The notes under the pieces are model-generated. The model was not told the origin of the DNA, searched no databases, and was given only the letters and a program-made list of their open reading frames with translations. DNA of 64,000 bases, taken from positions 5,415,001 through 5,479,000 of the forward strand of contig NZ_CP059139.1 of assembly GCF_014109765.1 (NCBI RefSeq), given 5' to 3'. Origin of the DNA: Pseudomonas berkeleyensis. Its GTDB lineage: Bacteria; Pseudomonadota; Gammaproteobacteria; Pseudomonadales; Pseudomonadaceae. Positions 16,977 to 26,401 of the stretch are shown in pieces. Within the stretch, counting starts at the first letter, position 1. Each line of letters begins with the position of its first letter. Position numbers and translations under genes: made by a program.

Positions 16977-18419
16977 TTGAGTATTCCCTGCGACATGCTG
17001 GTCTTCGGTGGTACGGGCGACCTGGCCCTGCACAAGCTGCTGCCAGCGCTCTATCACCTGCACCGCGAAGGTCGCTTGCATAGCGATATGCGCATCCTCG
17101 CCCTGGCTCGCAGCAGCCACTCTCGCGAGGCCTACCAGGCCCTGGCCGAGCGTCACTGCCGCGCTCAGGTCGCTCGCGCCGATTTCGCCACAGACACCTG
17201 GGCCAGCTTCGCCGAGCGCCTCGACTATTTCGCCATGGACGCTGCGCAAAGCGCCGACTTTGGCCGCCTGGCCAAACGTCTGGGGCGCGACGAAGGCAGG
17301 GTACGGGTCTACTACCTGGCCACCGCACCAAACCTGTTCGAAGACATCGCTGCCCACCTGGCCAACGCCGGCCTGGCCGGCCCCGAAGCGCGTATCGTGC
17401 TGGAAAAACCCATCGGCCATTCGCTGGAATCGGCCCGCGCAATCAACGCCGCCATTGGCGCCGTATTCGATGAGGCACGGGTGTTCCGCATCGACCATTA
17501 CCTGGGCAAGGAAACCGTGCAGAACCTCATGGCGCTGCGCTTCGCCAATGCCCTGTTCGAACCGGTGTGGCGCGCCGGACACATCGACCATGTGCAGATC
17601 AGCGTCTGCGAAACCCTGGGCGTGGAAAACCGCGGCGCTTACTACGACAACGCAGGCGCCATGCGTGACATGATCCAGAACCACCTGCTGCAGCTGCTCT
17701 GCCTGGTGGCCATGGAGGCGCCGGTACGCTTCGACGCCGAGGCGGTGCGCAACGAAAAGGTGAAAATCCTCGAAGCGCTGAAACCCATCAACGGCCTCGA
17801 CGTGCAGGACAAGACCGTGCGCGGCCAGTACACCGCCGGCAAGATCGGCGGCCACGACGTGCCCGCCTACTACTTCGAGAAGAACGTCGACAACGACAGC
17901 GACACCGAAACCTTCGTCGCCGTGCAGGTGGAGATCGACAACTGGCGCTGGGCCGGCGTGCCGTTCTACCTGCGCACCGGCAAACGCCTGGCGAAGAAGG
18001 CGTCGGAAATCCTCATCCAGTTCAAGCCAGTGCCGCATCGCCTGTTCAATGGTGGCGAAGCCAACCAGCTGCTGATCCGCCTGCAACCGGAAGAACGCAT
18101 CACCCTGCAATTGATGGCCAAGAACCCTGGCAAGGGCATGCACCTGAAACCGGTGGAACTGGATCTCAACCTGGCCAACGCCTTCAATCAGCAACGCCGC
18201 TGGGACGCCTACGAGCGCCTGCTGCTCGACGTGATCGAAGGCGACTCCACCCTGTTCATGCGCCGCGACGAAGTCGAAGCGGCCTGGCAATGGGTCGACC
18301 CGATCCTGCAAGGCTGGCACCAGCACTACCAGAGCCCGCGCCCCTACCCGGCCGGCAGCGATGGCCCGGAGCAACTGCAACACCTGCTGGAACGCCACGG
18401 TCGACACTGGGCCGAGTGA
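16977..18419 (+). CDS. zwf: Glucose-6-phosphate 1-dehydrogenase
   Basis: The enzyme oxidises glucose 6-phosphate to 6-phosphogluconolactone with NAD(P)+, feeding the Entner-Doudoroff and pentose phosphate routes. The nucleotide-binding loop is FGGTGDLALHKLLPAL near the start and the substrate/catalytic motif is RIDHYLGKE (about residue 170). I chose TTG 16977 (480 aa): GGAG at 16965 is well spaced and the protein then begins just before the nucleotide-binding strand, as in the family. ATG 16935 is possible; ATG 16821 falls in the HexR operator. Unlike the P. aeruginosa arrangement, pgl and eda do not follow; a type VI secretion island does. Confidence 0.9.
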   Translation: MSIPCDMLVFGGTGDLALHKLLPALYHLHREGRLHSDMRILALARSSHSREAYQALAERHCRAQVARADFATDTWASFAERLDYFAMDAAQSADFGRLAKRLGRDEGRVRVYYLATAPNLFEDIAAHLANAGLAGPEARIVLEKPIGHSLESARAINAAIGAVFDEARVFRIDHYLGKETVQNLMALRFANALFEPVWRAGHIDHVQISVCETLGVENRGAYYDNAGAMRDMIQNHLLQLLCLVAMEAPVRFDAEAVRNEKVKILEALKPINGLDVQDKTVRGQYTAGKIGGHDVPAYYFEKNVDNDSDTETFVAVQVEIDNWRWAGVPFYLRTGKRLAKKASEILIQFKPVPHRLFNGGEANQLLIRLQPEERITLQLMAKNPGKGMHLKPVELDLNLANAFNQQRRWDAYERLLLDVIEGDSTLFMRRDEVEAAWQWVDPILQGWHQHYQSPRPYPAGSDGPEQLQHLLERHGRHWAE

Positions 18420-18631
18420 TCGACCTGGCAAATTCTTGCGCAGAGCGCTGTGGATAAAACCGCGCTCAAGCGGGCGCAAGCCAGGAAGTACGCGCCATTC
18501 AGCATCCTGCGCAACAACCTGCACAGCACTGCGCAACTTGCTGCACAGTTTTGCGTGACCTAACACTCATCATGACCACCACCAGCCATCAGGTCACATC
18601 AACTCTTTGTTTTTATTGATCTTTCAATTTC

Positions 18632-18647
18632 TGGCATGCCGCTCGCT
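18632..18647 (+). promoter_or_regulatory. Candidate sigma-54 promoter of hcp
   Basis: TGGCATGCCGCTCGCT matches the -24/-12 form TGGCAY-N5-TYGCW with correct spacing. It sits about 56 bp before the hcp start, downstream of an AT-rich run that could carry an IHF site. Sigma-54 control of hcp loci is known in several Pseudomonas strains; activity here is inferred. Confidence 0.5.
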
Positions 18648-18702
18648 ATAACCCTGGCTCCCGGATCGAACACGATCCATGACCCAGGCAAGGAGAGCAC
18701 TC

Positions 18703-19221
18703 ATGCCAACACCCGCGTATCTGTCCCTCGAAGGCACCAAGCAAGGTCTGATCACCGCTGGCACCTTCACCGAGGACTCGGTCGGCAACATTTTCCAGGA
18801 AGGTCATGAAGACCAGATTCTGGTTCAAGCCTACAACCACCAGGTCATCATCCCGCGTGACCCGCAGTCCGGCCAACCGACCGGCCAGCGCGTACACAAG
18901 CCGCTGATGATCACCAAGGTCTTCGACAAGTCCTCGCCGCTGATCTTCAACTCCCTGACCTCCGGTGAGCGTCTGAGCAAGTGCCGCCTGGAGTGGTACC
19001 GCACCTCCTCCACCGGTACCCAGGAGCACTACTTCACCATCGAACTGGAAGACGCCGTGATCGTCGACGTGCAGTCGCGCATGCCGAACTGCCAGGATCC
19101 GAACATGGCCCACTTCACCCACCTGGAAGACGTCTACTTCACCTACCGCAAGATCGTCTGGACCCACGAAGTCTCCGGTACTTCCGGCTCCGACGACTGG
19201 CGTACCCCGATCTCCGCGTAA
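18703..19221 (+). CDS. hcp: Hcp, type VI secretion tube protein (Hcp2 type)
   Basis: The 172-aa protein forms the hexameric rings stacked into the inner tube of the type VI secretion system. It is the Pseudomonas H2/H3 Hcp form, beginning MPTPAYLSLEGTKQGLI and containing the conserved HKPLMITKVFDKSSP block. The ATG at 18703 follows AAGGAGAG at ideal spacing; an upstream frame start at 18679 has none. It heads a hcp-vgrG-effector island that carries no sheath, baseplate or membrane-complex genes, so it must feed a secretion machine encoded elsewhere. Confidence 0.95.
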   Translation: MPTPAYLSLEGTKQGLITAGTFTEDSVGNIFQEGHEDQILVQAYNHQVIIPRDPQSGQPTGQRVHKPLMITKVFDKSSPLIFNSLTSGERLSKCRLEWYRTSSTGTQEHYFTIELEDAVIVDVQSRMPNCQDPNMAHFTHLEDVYFTYRKIVWTHEVSGTSGSDDWRTPISA

Positions 19222-19409
19222 GCCGGGATCGCGTCCGCGTCACCGCAGCGGCCAGGCATCGTCCTGGCCGCTGCGTTTCGGCAAGCCGCGCATAGAACGC
19301 GCCGGCAGATCGCCGAAAACCTCGACCGTTGCCAGCACGGCGCGGCCGATTCGGTTACAACCTGGAGCGCGCCACGCGCCCATCATGGAATGATCGAGAG
19401 GAACAACGA

Positions 19410-21500
19410 ATGTTCGCCCAGGCCAACCAGACCCATTTCAGTCTCAGCATCGAAGGCGTCGAGCACGACCTGCAGGTGCTCGAGTTCAGCGGGCGCGAGG
19501 CGGTCAGCCAGCCTTACGCCTTCGACGTGGAACTGATCAGCGAACGTCCCGACCTCGATCTGGAAAGCCTGCTGCACCAGCGCGCCTTTCTCGCCTTCGA
19601 CCAGAATGACACCGGCATCCACGGCCTGATCCACCGCATCGCACAAGGCGAGTCCGGCAAGCGCATGACGCGCTACCGACTGACCCTGGTGCCGCAGTTG
19701 GCCTACCTGGCTCATCGCACCAACCAGCGAATTTTCCAGCATCTGACGGTGGAGAAGATCATCGGCCAAGTGCTCGAGGAACACGGCATCCAGGCCGACG
19801 CTTATCAATTCCAGCTCGGCTCGATCTATCCCGAGCGCGAGTATTGCGTGCAGTACGACGAGAGCGACCTGCACTTCATCCAGCGCCTGTGCGAAGAAGA
19901 AGGTATCCACTACCACTTCCAGCACAGCAGCGAGGGTCATGTGCTGACCTTCGGCGACGACCAGACCGCCTTCCCGCGCCTGACACCGTTGGCCTACCAG
20001 CAGGACACCGGCCTGGTGGCCGACGACCCGGTGATCAAGCATTTCGGCGTGCGCGTGGAAACCCGTACCAGCCAGGTGACGCGCCGCGACTACGACTTCG
20101 AGAAGCCGCGCCTGCAACTGGAAGCCAAGGCCGAAGGCGACGCCCAACCCAAGCTGGAAGACTACGACTATCCCGGCCGCTACACCGACCGCGAACGCGG
20201 CAAGCACTTGGCCAAGCGCGCGCTGGAACGGCACCGCCACGACTTCGAGTTGGCACAGGGCGACGGCGACTCACCGACGCTGGTCAGTGGTCACTTCCTC
20301 GACCTGAGCGAACATCCACGCCAAGAGTGGAACCAGCTCTGGCTGCTCACCGAAGTCCTTCATGAAGGTAAACAGCCGCAGGTGCTGGAAGAGTCGGTGA
20401 CCAGCGACACCCAGCCTGCCGACGGTTTCACTCAGGGCTACCGCAACCGTTTCACTGCCACGCCCTGGGACGTGCCCTATCGCCCATCCCTGGCCCATCC
20501 AAAACCGCGCATCCTCGGCAGCCAGAGCGCCGTAGTCACCGGCCCGGCTGGCGAAGAGATCCATTGCGACCAATACGGCCGGGTGAAGGTGCAGTTCTTC
20601 TGGGATCGCGAGGGCCAGGCGGATGAAAAAACCAGCTGCTGGCTGCGTGTCAGCTCCAGTTGGGCCGGTGACCGCTACGGCGCCATCACCATTCCACGCA
20701 TCGGCATGGAAGTGCTGGTCACCTTCCTCGAAGGCGACCCCGATCAGCCCCTGGTAACCGGCTGCCTGTATCACGCTGAACACGTGGTGCCTTACGACTT
20801 GCCGGCGAACAAGACCCGCAGCGTGTTCAAGACACTCAGCAGCCCTGGCGGTGGCGGCTACAACGAACTGCGCATCGAAGATCGCAAAGGCGCCGAGCAG
20901 ATCTACGTGCATGCCCAGCGTGACTGGGACGAGAACATCGAGCACGACCAGAAAATCCGCGTCGGCAACGAACGCCACGACACCGTCGAGGCCAACGCCT
21001 ACAGCCACTTCAAGGCCGAAGAGCACCGCACCACCCACGGCGACCGCAAGACCGAGATCAAGGCCAACGATCACCTCACCGTTGGCGACAGCCAGCACAT
21101 CAAGCTCGGCAATGGCCAATTCATCAAGGCCGGCCAGGAAATCCACCTCTCCAGCGGCCTGAAAGTCGTACTCGAAGCCGGCAGCGAACTGACCCTCAAA
21201 GGTGGCGGCAGCTTCATCAAACTCGACGGCGGCGGCGTGACCCTGGTGGGGCCGGTGATCAAGATCAACTCTGGCGGTGCGCCGGGCAGTGGCTCGGGGG
21301 CGGCGCCCATCTTGCCGACATTGCCCAAGCCTGCCGATACCGCACCAGTAGGCGAGAAAACCGGCACTGCCAATATCAACCAGTTGCCGGCTCCAACTGA
21401 AAAAGGGGCTACGGGGCCGCAACAATTGATCGTGGACGTCTGGGGTGACCCGGAGCAAGGCGGACAAGTTGAATTGCTCGACCCGGAGGAAGAAGCATGA
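19410..21500 (+). CDS. vgrG: VgrG, type VI secretion spike protein
   Basis: The 696-aa protein trimerises to form the puncturing spike. Residues 1 to about 380 are the gp27-like base, about 385-460 the gp5-like OB fold (QYGRVKVQFFWDREG), and about 500-640 the repetitive beta-helix (HDTVEANAYSHFKAEEH region). A proline/glycine-rich tail and an acidic extension follow, a usual docking zone for a specific cargo. GAGAGGA precedes ATG 19410. The stop overlaps the ATG of the next gene (ATGA), which ties the spike to that putative effector. Confidence 0.95.
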   Translation: MFAQANQTHFSLSIEGVEHDLQVLEFSGREAVSQPYAFDVELISERPDLDLESLLHQRAFLAFDQNDTGIHGLIHRIAQGESGKRMTRYRLTLVPQLAYLAHRTNQRIFQHLTVEKIIGQVLEEHGIQADAYQFQLGSIYPEREYCVQYDESDLHFIQRLCEEEGIHYHFQHSSEGHVLTFGDDQTAFPRLTPLAYQQDTGLVADDPVIKHFGVRVETRTSQVTRRDYDFEKPRLQLEAKAEGDAQPKLEDYDYPGRYTDRERGKHLAKRALERHRHDFELAQGDGDSPTLVSGHFLDLSEHPRQEWNQLWLLTEVLHEGKQPQVLEESVTSDTQPADGFTQGYRNRFTATPWDVPYRPSLAHPKPRILGSQSAVVTGPAGEEIHCDQYGRVKVQFFWDREGQADEKTSCWLRVSSSWAGDRYGAITIPRIGMEVLVTFLEGDPDQPLVTGCLYHAEHVVPYDLPANKTRSVFKTLSSPGGGGYNELRIEDRKGAEQIYVHAQRDWDENIEHDQKIRVGNERHDTVEANAYSHFKAEEHRTTHGDRKTEIKANDHLTVGDSQHIKLGNGQFIKAGQEIHLSSGLKVVLEAGSELTLKGGGSFIKLDGGGVTLVGPVIKINSGGAPGSGSGAAPILPTLPKPADTAPVGEKTGTANINQLPAPTEKGATGPQQLIVDVWGDPEQGGQVELLDPEEEA

Positions 21501-24500
21501 GCGAGTTGAAGGATCAACCTATCGAGCAAGGTGTTCGCAAGCGTACGGACTATGACAATTCACGCCGTGCCTCTATGGCATTGAATGTACCACGCCAGGA
21601 CGGTGGCACCTTGCGCATTCCCGTGGAGCAGCAGATGCGTAGCCACGAGGAAGAGGAAAACATTCAACAGAATACCTTTCTCGCCGTTGTTCCCATGGGA
21701 CGACTGCCAGGCTACGACAAGCTTGGAGAAGCGCCAAAAGGCGCTGTGCTGCGCCCAGGCAGGTTGTATGTTTTTTGTCAAGGCAAACTATGGCGCGAGC
21801 TGGAAAGTGACGGTCAGGGTCAGCTATTCGAAGTAGATGTGCCGCACTGGCGCAAAATCGCCAAAGCAGGGGGCGAAGCAGATGAACGTAAACCTGTCGG
21901 TGCCAAGCAATACCTGTTGCTGCTGCCAATGTTGTTGCAAGGGCGCTTTGTAGGTGACCAGTATGAAATGGCTTACAGCGAATTGCCCTGGACGTGGGAA
22001 TACATCGAGTGGCTGGAAGCCAGTAGCGGTCGCATCAAGCAGCGCTGCCAGAATGTCGCGCCGGCATGGTCGGCTGCCGTGGTCGGCCCCGAGCAGTGGA
22101 AAGCTACACAAGCCATGCCAATCATCCCACTCACCCGCCTCAGCAAAGGGCTATGTGCTCGCGAGTTGCATTTCGAAACGCTCCTCGAAGATCCACTGAT
22201 CTACACCTCTGGCCTGACGGAGCTACCGGTCAACTCACTGGTCAACCAATTACAACAACGCCATCAGGAATTGGCTGCCAAGACTCAAGGACCTGCACCA
22301 GAGCCATTGCCGCCGTTGCCTGAGAACAAGGATCTACTGAACGAATATCAACTACGTGGCTATCCACGCCTAGTCGGCATCATGCTTCACGACCCAATCT
22401 TCGCCCTTCGCCATGCCGTCGCTCAGACCAAGCTATGCACAGAGCTCCTGCAAACACTCAATGCCCTGGTTCCCCATCAGTCGTTTGGTCGTTATGCCGA
22501 AGTGCTATATCAGGAAATGCTCACGCCTGCCGGCTCGCTCAAGGAGTTCCGCGACCATGTCGATTTGGCCGCACTCAAGAAGGCCACCCTCCACGACGAG
22601 CGGGAACAAGCCCGCGAGCAACTCTACCGCCAACAAGAGCGCTTACTCGCCCTAACGCAACAGCTACAACCTGCCTGGCAGGACTACGTGCATAGCAAGG
22701 ACGAACGCCTGCTGGAGCCGTATGTGCAACTTGTAGAGCTACTGGAGGTACTGACATGCTCGCCCAAGAGCTGTGATCCTCGCTGCATCGAGCCGGCGGA
22801 CACCAAGGTCGCCAAAGATGTGGAAAAACTCAGCAAACAACTGGTGCAAGCCACCCATGCGCTGACCCGCGACCTGCTGCCCCAGGCCGATAAGCTTCCC
22901 AAAGCCCTGGAGCGCCTGGAGCAGCACCTTGCCAGCGGCCAGCCAATACGCCCCGAGCGCCTCGGCCTCAGCGCCCTCAGCTTCCTAAACGGCGCTTATA
23001 TCGCCCAGAACATGGCAGCGGCAACTGACGAAGTGCTCAACCATGTGGCGACCGCCACCATGCTAGCGATCAAGCGCATAACAGAAAGCCCGAACGTAAC
23101 CCAAGTCGAACTGCACCGCAGCTTCCTGCCAACCTTCAAGACCCTCAAGCACCTGCATAGCCAGGCCAAGGGCCTGGAATTGCTACCTCAAGGCAAGGCA
23201 CTGCTAGAGCATAAAGTGGTATTGGGCGTACACGGTGGCGGTGTCAGCTTCGGTATCACCGCGGCCGAGCGCCTCACCCTAACCCGAAACAACTACTACT
23301 ACGCCAATCTGACCAATCGAGGCAGAACGGTGGCCACCAGTAGCGCCAAGGCAGCCGAGCGTCTCGGCTTCGCCAGCAAGGATCTGGGCAAGGTCATGGT
23401 CGTAGTGGCCGAAGCCAACGATCCATTGGTGGAGGATTTCAGACAGTGGCGCAGCGTTGCACCACGACTAGATACGGCCAAAGCGCTGGCCAATAGCAAA
23501 ACGATCCCAATACTGGCGACGGTGTGTGCAGCGTATAGTCTTTATGCGAATACAGTTGGGACGAAAGAGTTAATTAATAGTGAAGCATGGAGATTTCGAG
23601 TCGGAGCAGGTGGAGCGCTCATTGACCTTGGCTTAGCCGCCAATAATCTTGCGCTGAAACTATTAACGGATGCAAAACGAGGAGCTCATCCTTGGCATGT
23701 TTTCTGGGAGCGCGGACGATTTAACACCTCGGGTTTCTGGGCCAAAAACCTGATGAAACGTACGGGCAACCATTGGCTCAACTTATCGCGCATCGGTTCC
23801 GCTGCCGCCATGGCTGTCACCGCTACACTATTCGCGTGGGACGCTTACCGTGCTTTTCGTGACGGCGATAACGAAGTTGCCATCGCCAATATGGTGGCCG
23901 CCAGCGGCGCGGGAGTATGGGCGCTCTATACCATTGGCATTATCGCCAGTCCCTGGTTGCTCGGTATTGGGGTAACCCTACTGCTGGCCGGCGTAGTCGG
24001 CACTGTGCTGATGGCAGCCAGCCCGCTGGAGCAGGCTATCAAGCACGGGCCGTTTGGTCGCCAGCAGCGTCTGGAGCAAATGAATGACCCTCTTCAGGCC
24101 TACCAGCAACTGCTCGGTATCATGGGCGCTCCTGTCGTCCGTATCGAACGCATGGCGCAGTGGCGAGAACAAGCCAGCGAAGATGACCGCCAGCGCCTAC
24201 AAGTGAGCCAGCAGGAGCAGCGTGTCGTACTCAGCACAGAAGATTGGGCAGTGGAGATTGCCAGCCCACTGCTCGGCCAGTTTCGTAATGGCCTGGATTT
24301 CAACCTGCTTGCCTGGGAGCGCCTGCGCACCCGTAGCCATTTTTCAGGCTGGAACAACCAGCGCCCCATCAAGATCGATAAGGAGAAGCTGGGAGCGGTG
24401 CTGCTGAAAGACAACCGCCTACTGTTCGTGTTGCCGGCCATGCACCAGATGATCGCCCAACGCGATCCACGCCGTAATCTGCAAACCATCCAATACGGCC

Positions 24501-24700
24501 TGAAGGTCTGCGCTCAATTCCACCTGGGGGAAGCCATGTGCTATGCCAACGACCCCTTCCCCGGCTATAACCGCATCACCCTGCCGCAACCCACGCCACG
24601 TCAATGGCAGCCCTACTCCCCAGGCTTGCCTGCCGATCTGGAAACCCGTGTTGAAGCCGCTTACTGGCTGATCAGCAAACGAGACTTCGCCGACCAATGA
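21497..24700 (+). CDS. Putative type VI secretion effector, large membrane-active protein
   Basis: A 1067-aa protein translationally coupled to vgrG. Its N-terminal third includes a RPGRLYVFCQGKLWRE segment near residues 85-105, reminiscent of the N-terminal region of VasX-like effectors. The middle is helical and coiled (about 220-480). From about 668 to 842 there are four or more hydrophobic segments (TIPILATVCAAYSLYA; GGALIDLGLAANNLALKLL; AAAMAVTATLFAW; GIIASPWLLGIGVTLLLAGVVG), followed by a 220-residue soluble tail. No nuclease, lipase or peptidoglycan hydrolase motif is visible. A pore-forming role is inferred from architecture and position. Codon use becomes AT-richer near 23530-23700, at the start of the hydrophobic part. 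Confidence 0.65.
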   Translation: MSELKDQPIEQGVRKRTDYDNSRRASMALNVPRQDGGTLRIPVEQQMRSHEEEENIQQNTFLAVVPMGRLPGYDKLGEAPKGAVLRPGRLYVFCQGKLWRELESDGQGQLFEVDVPHWRKIAKAGGEADERKPVGAKQYLLLLPMLLQGRFVGDQYEMAYSELPWTWEYIEWLEASSGRIKQRCQNVAPAWSAAVVGPEQWKATQAMPIIPLTRLSKGLCARELHFETLLEDPLIYTSGLTELPVNSLVNQLQQRHQELAAKTQGPAPEPLPPLPENKDLLNEYQLRGYPRLVGIMLHDPIFALRHAVAQTKLCTELLQTLNALVPHQSFGRYAEVLYQEMLTPAGSLKEFRDHVDLAALKKATLHDEREQAREQLYRQQERLLALTQQLQPAWQDYVHSKDERLLEPYVQLVELLEVLTCSPKSCDPRCIEPADTKVAKDVEKLSKQLVQATHALTRDLLPQADKLPKALERLEQHLASGQPIRPERLGLSALSFLNGAYIAQNMAAATDEVLNHVATATMLAIKRITESPNVTQVELHRSFLPTFKTLKHLHSQAKGLELLPQGKALLEHKVVLGVHGGGVSFGITAAERLTLTRNNYYYANLTNRGRTVATSSAKAAERLGFASKDLGKVMVVVAEANDPLVEDFRQWRSVAPRLDTAKALANSKTIPILATVCAAYSLYANTVGTKELINSEAWRFRVGAGGALIDLGLAANNLALKLLTDAKRGAHPWHVFWERGRFNTSGFWAKNLMKRTGNHWLNLSRIGSAAAMAVTATLFAWDAYRAFRDGDNEVAIANMVAASGAGVWALYTIGIIASPWLLGIGVTLLLAGVVGTVLMAASPLEQAIKHGPFGRQQRLEQMNDPLQAYQQLLGIMGAPVVRIERMAQWREQASEDDRQRLQVSQQEQRVVLSTEDWAVEIASPLLGQFRNGLDFNLLAWERLRTRSHFSGWNNQRPIKIDKEKLGAVLLKDNRLLFVLPAMHQMIAQRDPRRNLQTIQYGLKVCAQFHLGEAMCYANDPFPGYNRITLPQPTPRQWQPYSPGLPADLETRVEAAYWLISKRDFADQ

Positions 24701-25920
24701 ATGCGCCTGCCCCATCTGATCACTACGCCCCGTCCGCCTACCGCAGCACGGCTATCCCTGCCCAGCCGCCACACAAATGGCCGCAGGATGCCAACCGCAA
24801 CGGCCCCACTCGCACACCACTGCGCTGGGGACACTATGCCCATCTGGAGCCCTGGCAGGATATCGATGCACAACTTCAACCCGGTATGCGTAACTTCCTC
24901 GATGGCAAGGGAGAGGACGATCTTTATATCAACCATAAACGCTGGAAATTCGAAAACTCCAGCAAGTGGATGATCTTGATCCCATATTTAAAATGGTGGT
25001 CGATTTTATTTGCTCCATGGTTTTTTTGGATGCTTACCATTCCAACACCCAGTTTTAGCAATGAGTCATTAAAAATCACAGCCGAAATCATACTGGTTTT
25101 TCTTTCCATATGCATGATAGGTGTGAGTAGTTGGCTTATGTGGCGAGACACACCAAAATCCAGAGCTTATCTGGCCCAAGTAGGAATCGGCTTTTTTATT
25201 GCACTTACTGCATCAATACTGACATTCCAAACGTCCCAGCATGGAGCAAATTTGTTTTTGGCCTGCGCAGCCATGGCCTTCAGCGTCTTTATGGGGCTGA
25301 TCGGCTGGGATTACCTGCAGGATCTTTATTTGCGTCTCTTTGCCCATGATGGCAGTGGTTTCAATCGTCAGACCGGCATGCTCACCATAGGTCGCTTTTG
25401 GCGCAAACCCTTCTCGGCGCCACTCTACGAGTTCGACGCCACCCTGGAATTTCGTCCAGGTTCTCATGGCAACAGCGGTTTCGCCATCTGGTTGCATCAC
25501 CGTTACTGTGATGTCCAGGTCGCACTGGGCGGCAAGCTCCAGTCGCTGGGCATGAATCTCGAAGAATCCCTGGCATTTTGGGACAGCTTGCAGCGCTACA
25601 TGGACGCCACCCAGCCCCTGCCGGATCTGCCTCTACTCGAACAGTTTCGCCACTTGGATCCGGTTACCGCTGCCCATGATCAACAGCAAGGCCGCCCACC
25701 CCGTCGCTGGCGTGACATGCCCTATCGTGCGTGGGAGCGTCGTGGCAGGGCCGAGACCATGGCCCGTAATCGCGACCACAAATGGCAACAGCAGCCCTGC
25801 ATCCTGCAGGCAAAGATCGATCCCCGCCTGAGCATCGAAGCCTATTACCGCAGCCAGGAAGCCAGGGGCATAACAGCCACTCCCAAAGCCGATGACTTCG
25901 ATGCCGTTCATCGAGGGTAG
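24697..25920 (+). CDS. Four-helix membrane protein, likely effector partner or immunity protein (DUF6708-like)
   Basis: The 407-aa protein overlaps the effector gene by 4 bp (ATGA). It has four hydrophobic segments in the first 210 residues (around 88-112, 126-147, 155-175, 186-204) and then a long soluble part with an RPGSHGNSGFAIWLHHRY strand region. Proteins of this shape, labelled DUF6708 in my recollection, accompany such effectors. Being a membrane protein next to a putative pore former, it could be the immunity factor. The membrane segment is encoded in AT-rich DNA (about 24950-25250), unlike the GC-rich ends of the gene, which suggests mosaic origin. Confidence 0.6.
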   Translation: MNAPAPSDHYAPSAYRSTAIPAQPPHKWPQDANRNGPTRTPLRWGHYAHLEPWQDIDAQLQPGMRNFLDGKGEDDLYINHKRWKFENSSKWMILIPYLKWWSILFAPWFFWMLTIPTPSFSNESLKITAEIILVFLSICMIGVSSWLMWRDTPKSRAYLAQVGIGFFIALTASILTFQTSQHGANLFLACAAMAFSVFMGLIGWDYLQDLYLRLFAHDGSGFNRQTGMLTIGRFWRKPFSAPLYEFDATLEFRPGSHGNSGFAIWLHHRYCDVQVALGGKLQSLGMNLEESLAFWDSLQRYMDATQPLPDLPLLEQFRHLDPVTAAHDQQQGRPPRRWRDMPYRAWERRGRAETMARNRDHKWQQQPCILQAKIDPRLSIEAYYRSQEARGITATPKADDFDAVHRG

Positions 25921-26401
25921 GGGAAGCACATCAGTCGTAATTTGCCCGATAGCCGCGAACTGTATATGAACACACCACCAGCCAGATAATGGACGGGGAA
26001 TCTGCGTGACAGCACGCCTGCATCATGAATGGCGAGTACGCGCACAATTGCGCTTGGCACTAGATAGCGGTGAAAAGGACTGCCGTCCTGGTGCGCTACT
26101 CTGACTCTTCCACGCCCCGTTGCCAGTAGACCCGCTGCGTTAAGATTCTGAAAATCACGCTAAACCGGATTATCACGAAAAGTGACAGATTATTTTCCAC
26201 CACAAAAAAGAGGTACTACAGTTTAAAAAACAATAGAAAAATACAATACTGATATGGCGTCTTTTTTACAAACACCTAACTATTCCCCTTGCAGGTACCT
26301 AATGCGCACACAAGGGAGCAATCCCTTACTAACTGCAGCGGCACGTTAAATAGACACACAAATTAACTCCCAAAAACAATATATCATCACAAGGAAGAAT
26401 C
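25921..26401. other. Gene-free AT-rich interval in the type VI island
   Basis: No convincing gene is seen in these 481 bp. The right half (about 26130-26400) is strongly AT-rich compared with the rest of the window and could hold the promoter of the following small membrane gene. A 32-codon frame from GTG 26006 is not convincing. The composition change suggests recently acquired DNA or the remains of former cargo genes. Confidence 0.5.

Noticed and set aside
16854..18566. 570-codon frame on the minus strand
   Set aside because: Antisense shadow of zwf, which carries the DHYLGK active site.
26006..26104. 32-codon frame with GTG start and a nearby GGACGGGG
   Set aside because: Too short, no hydrophobic or family features, and the spacing site is weak; no support that it is translated.
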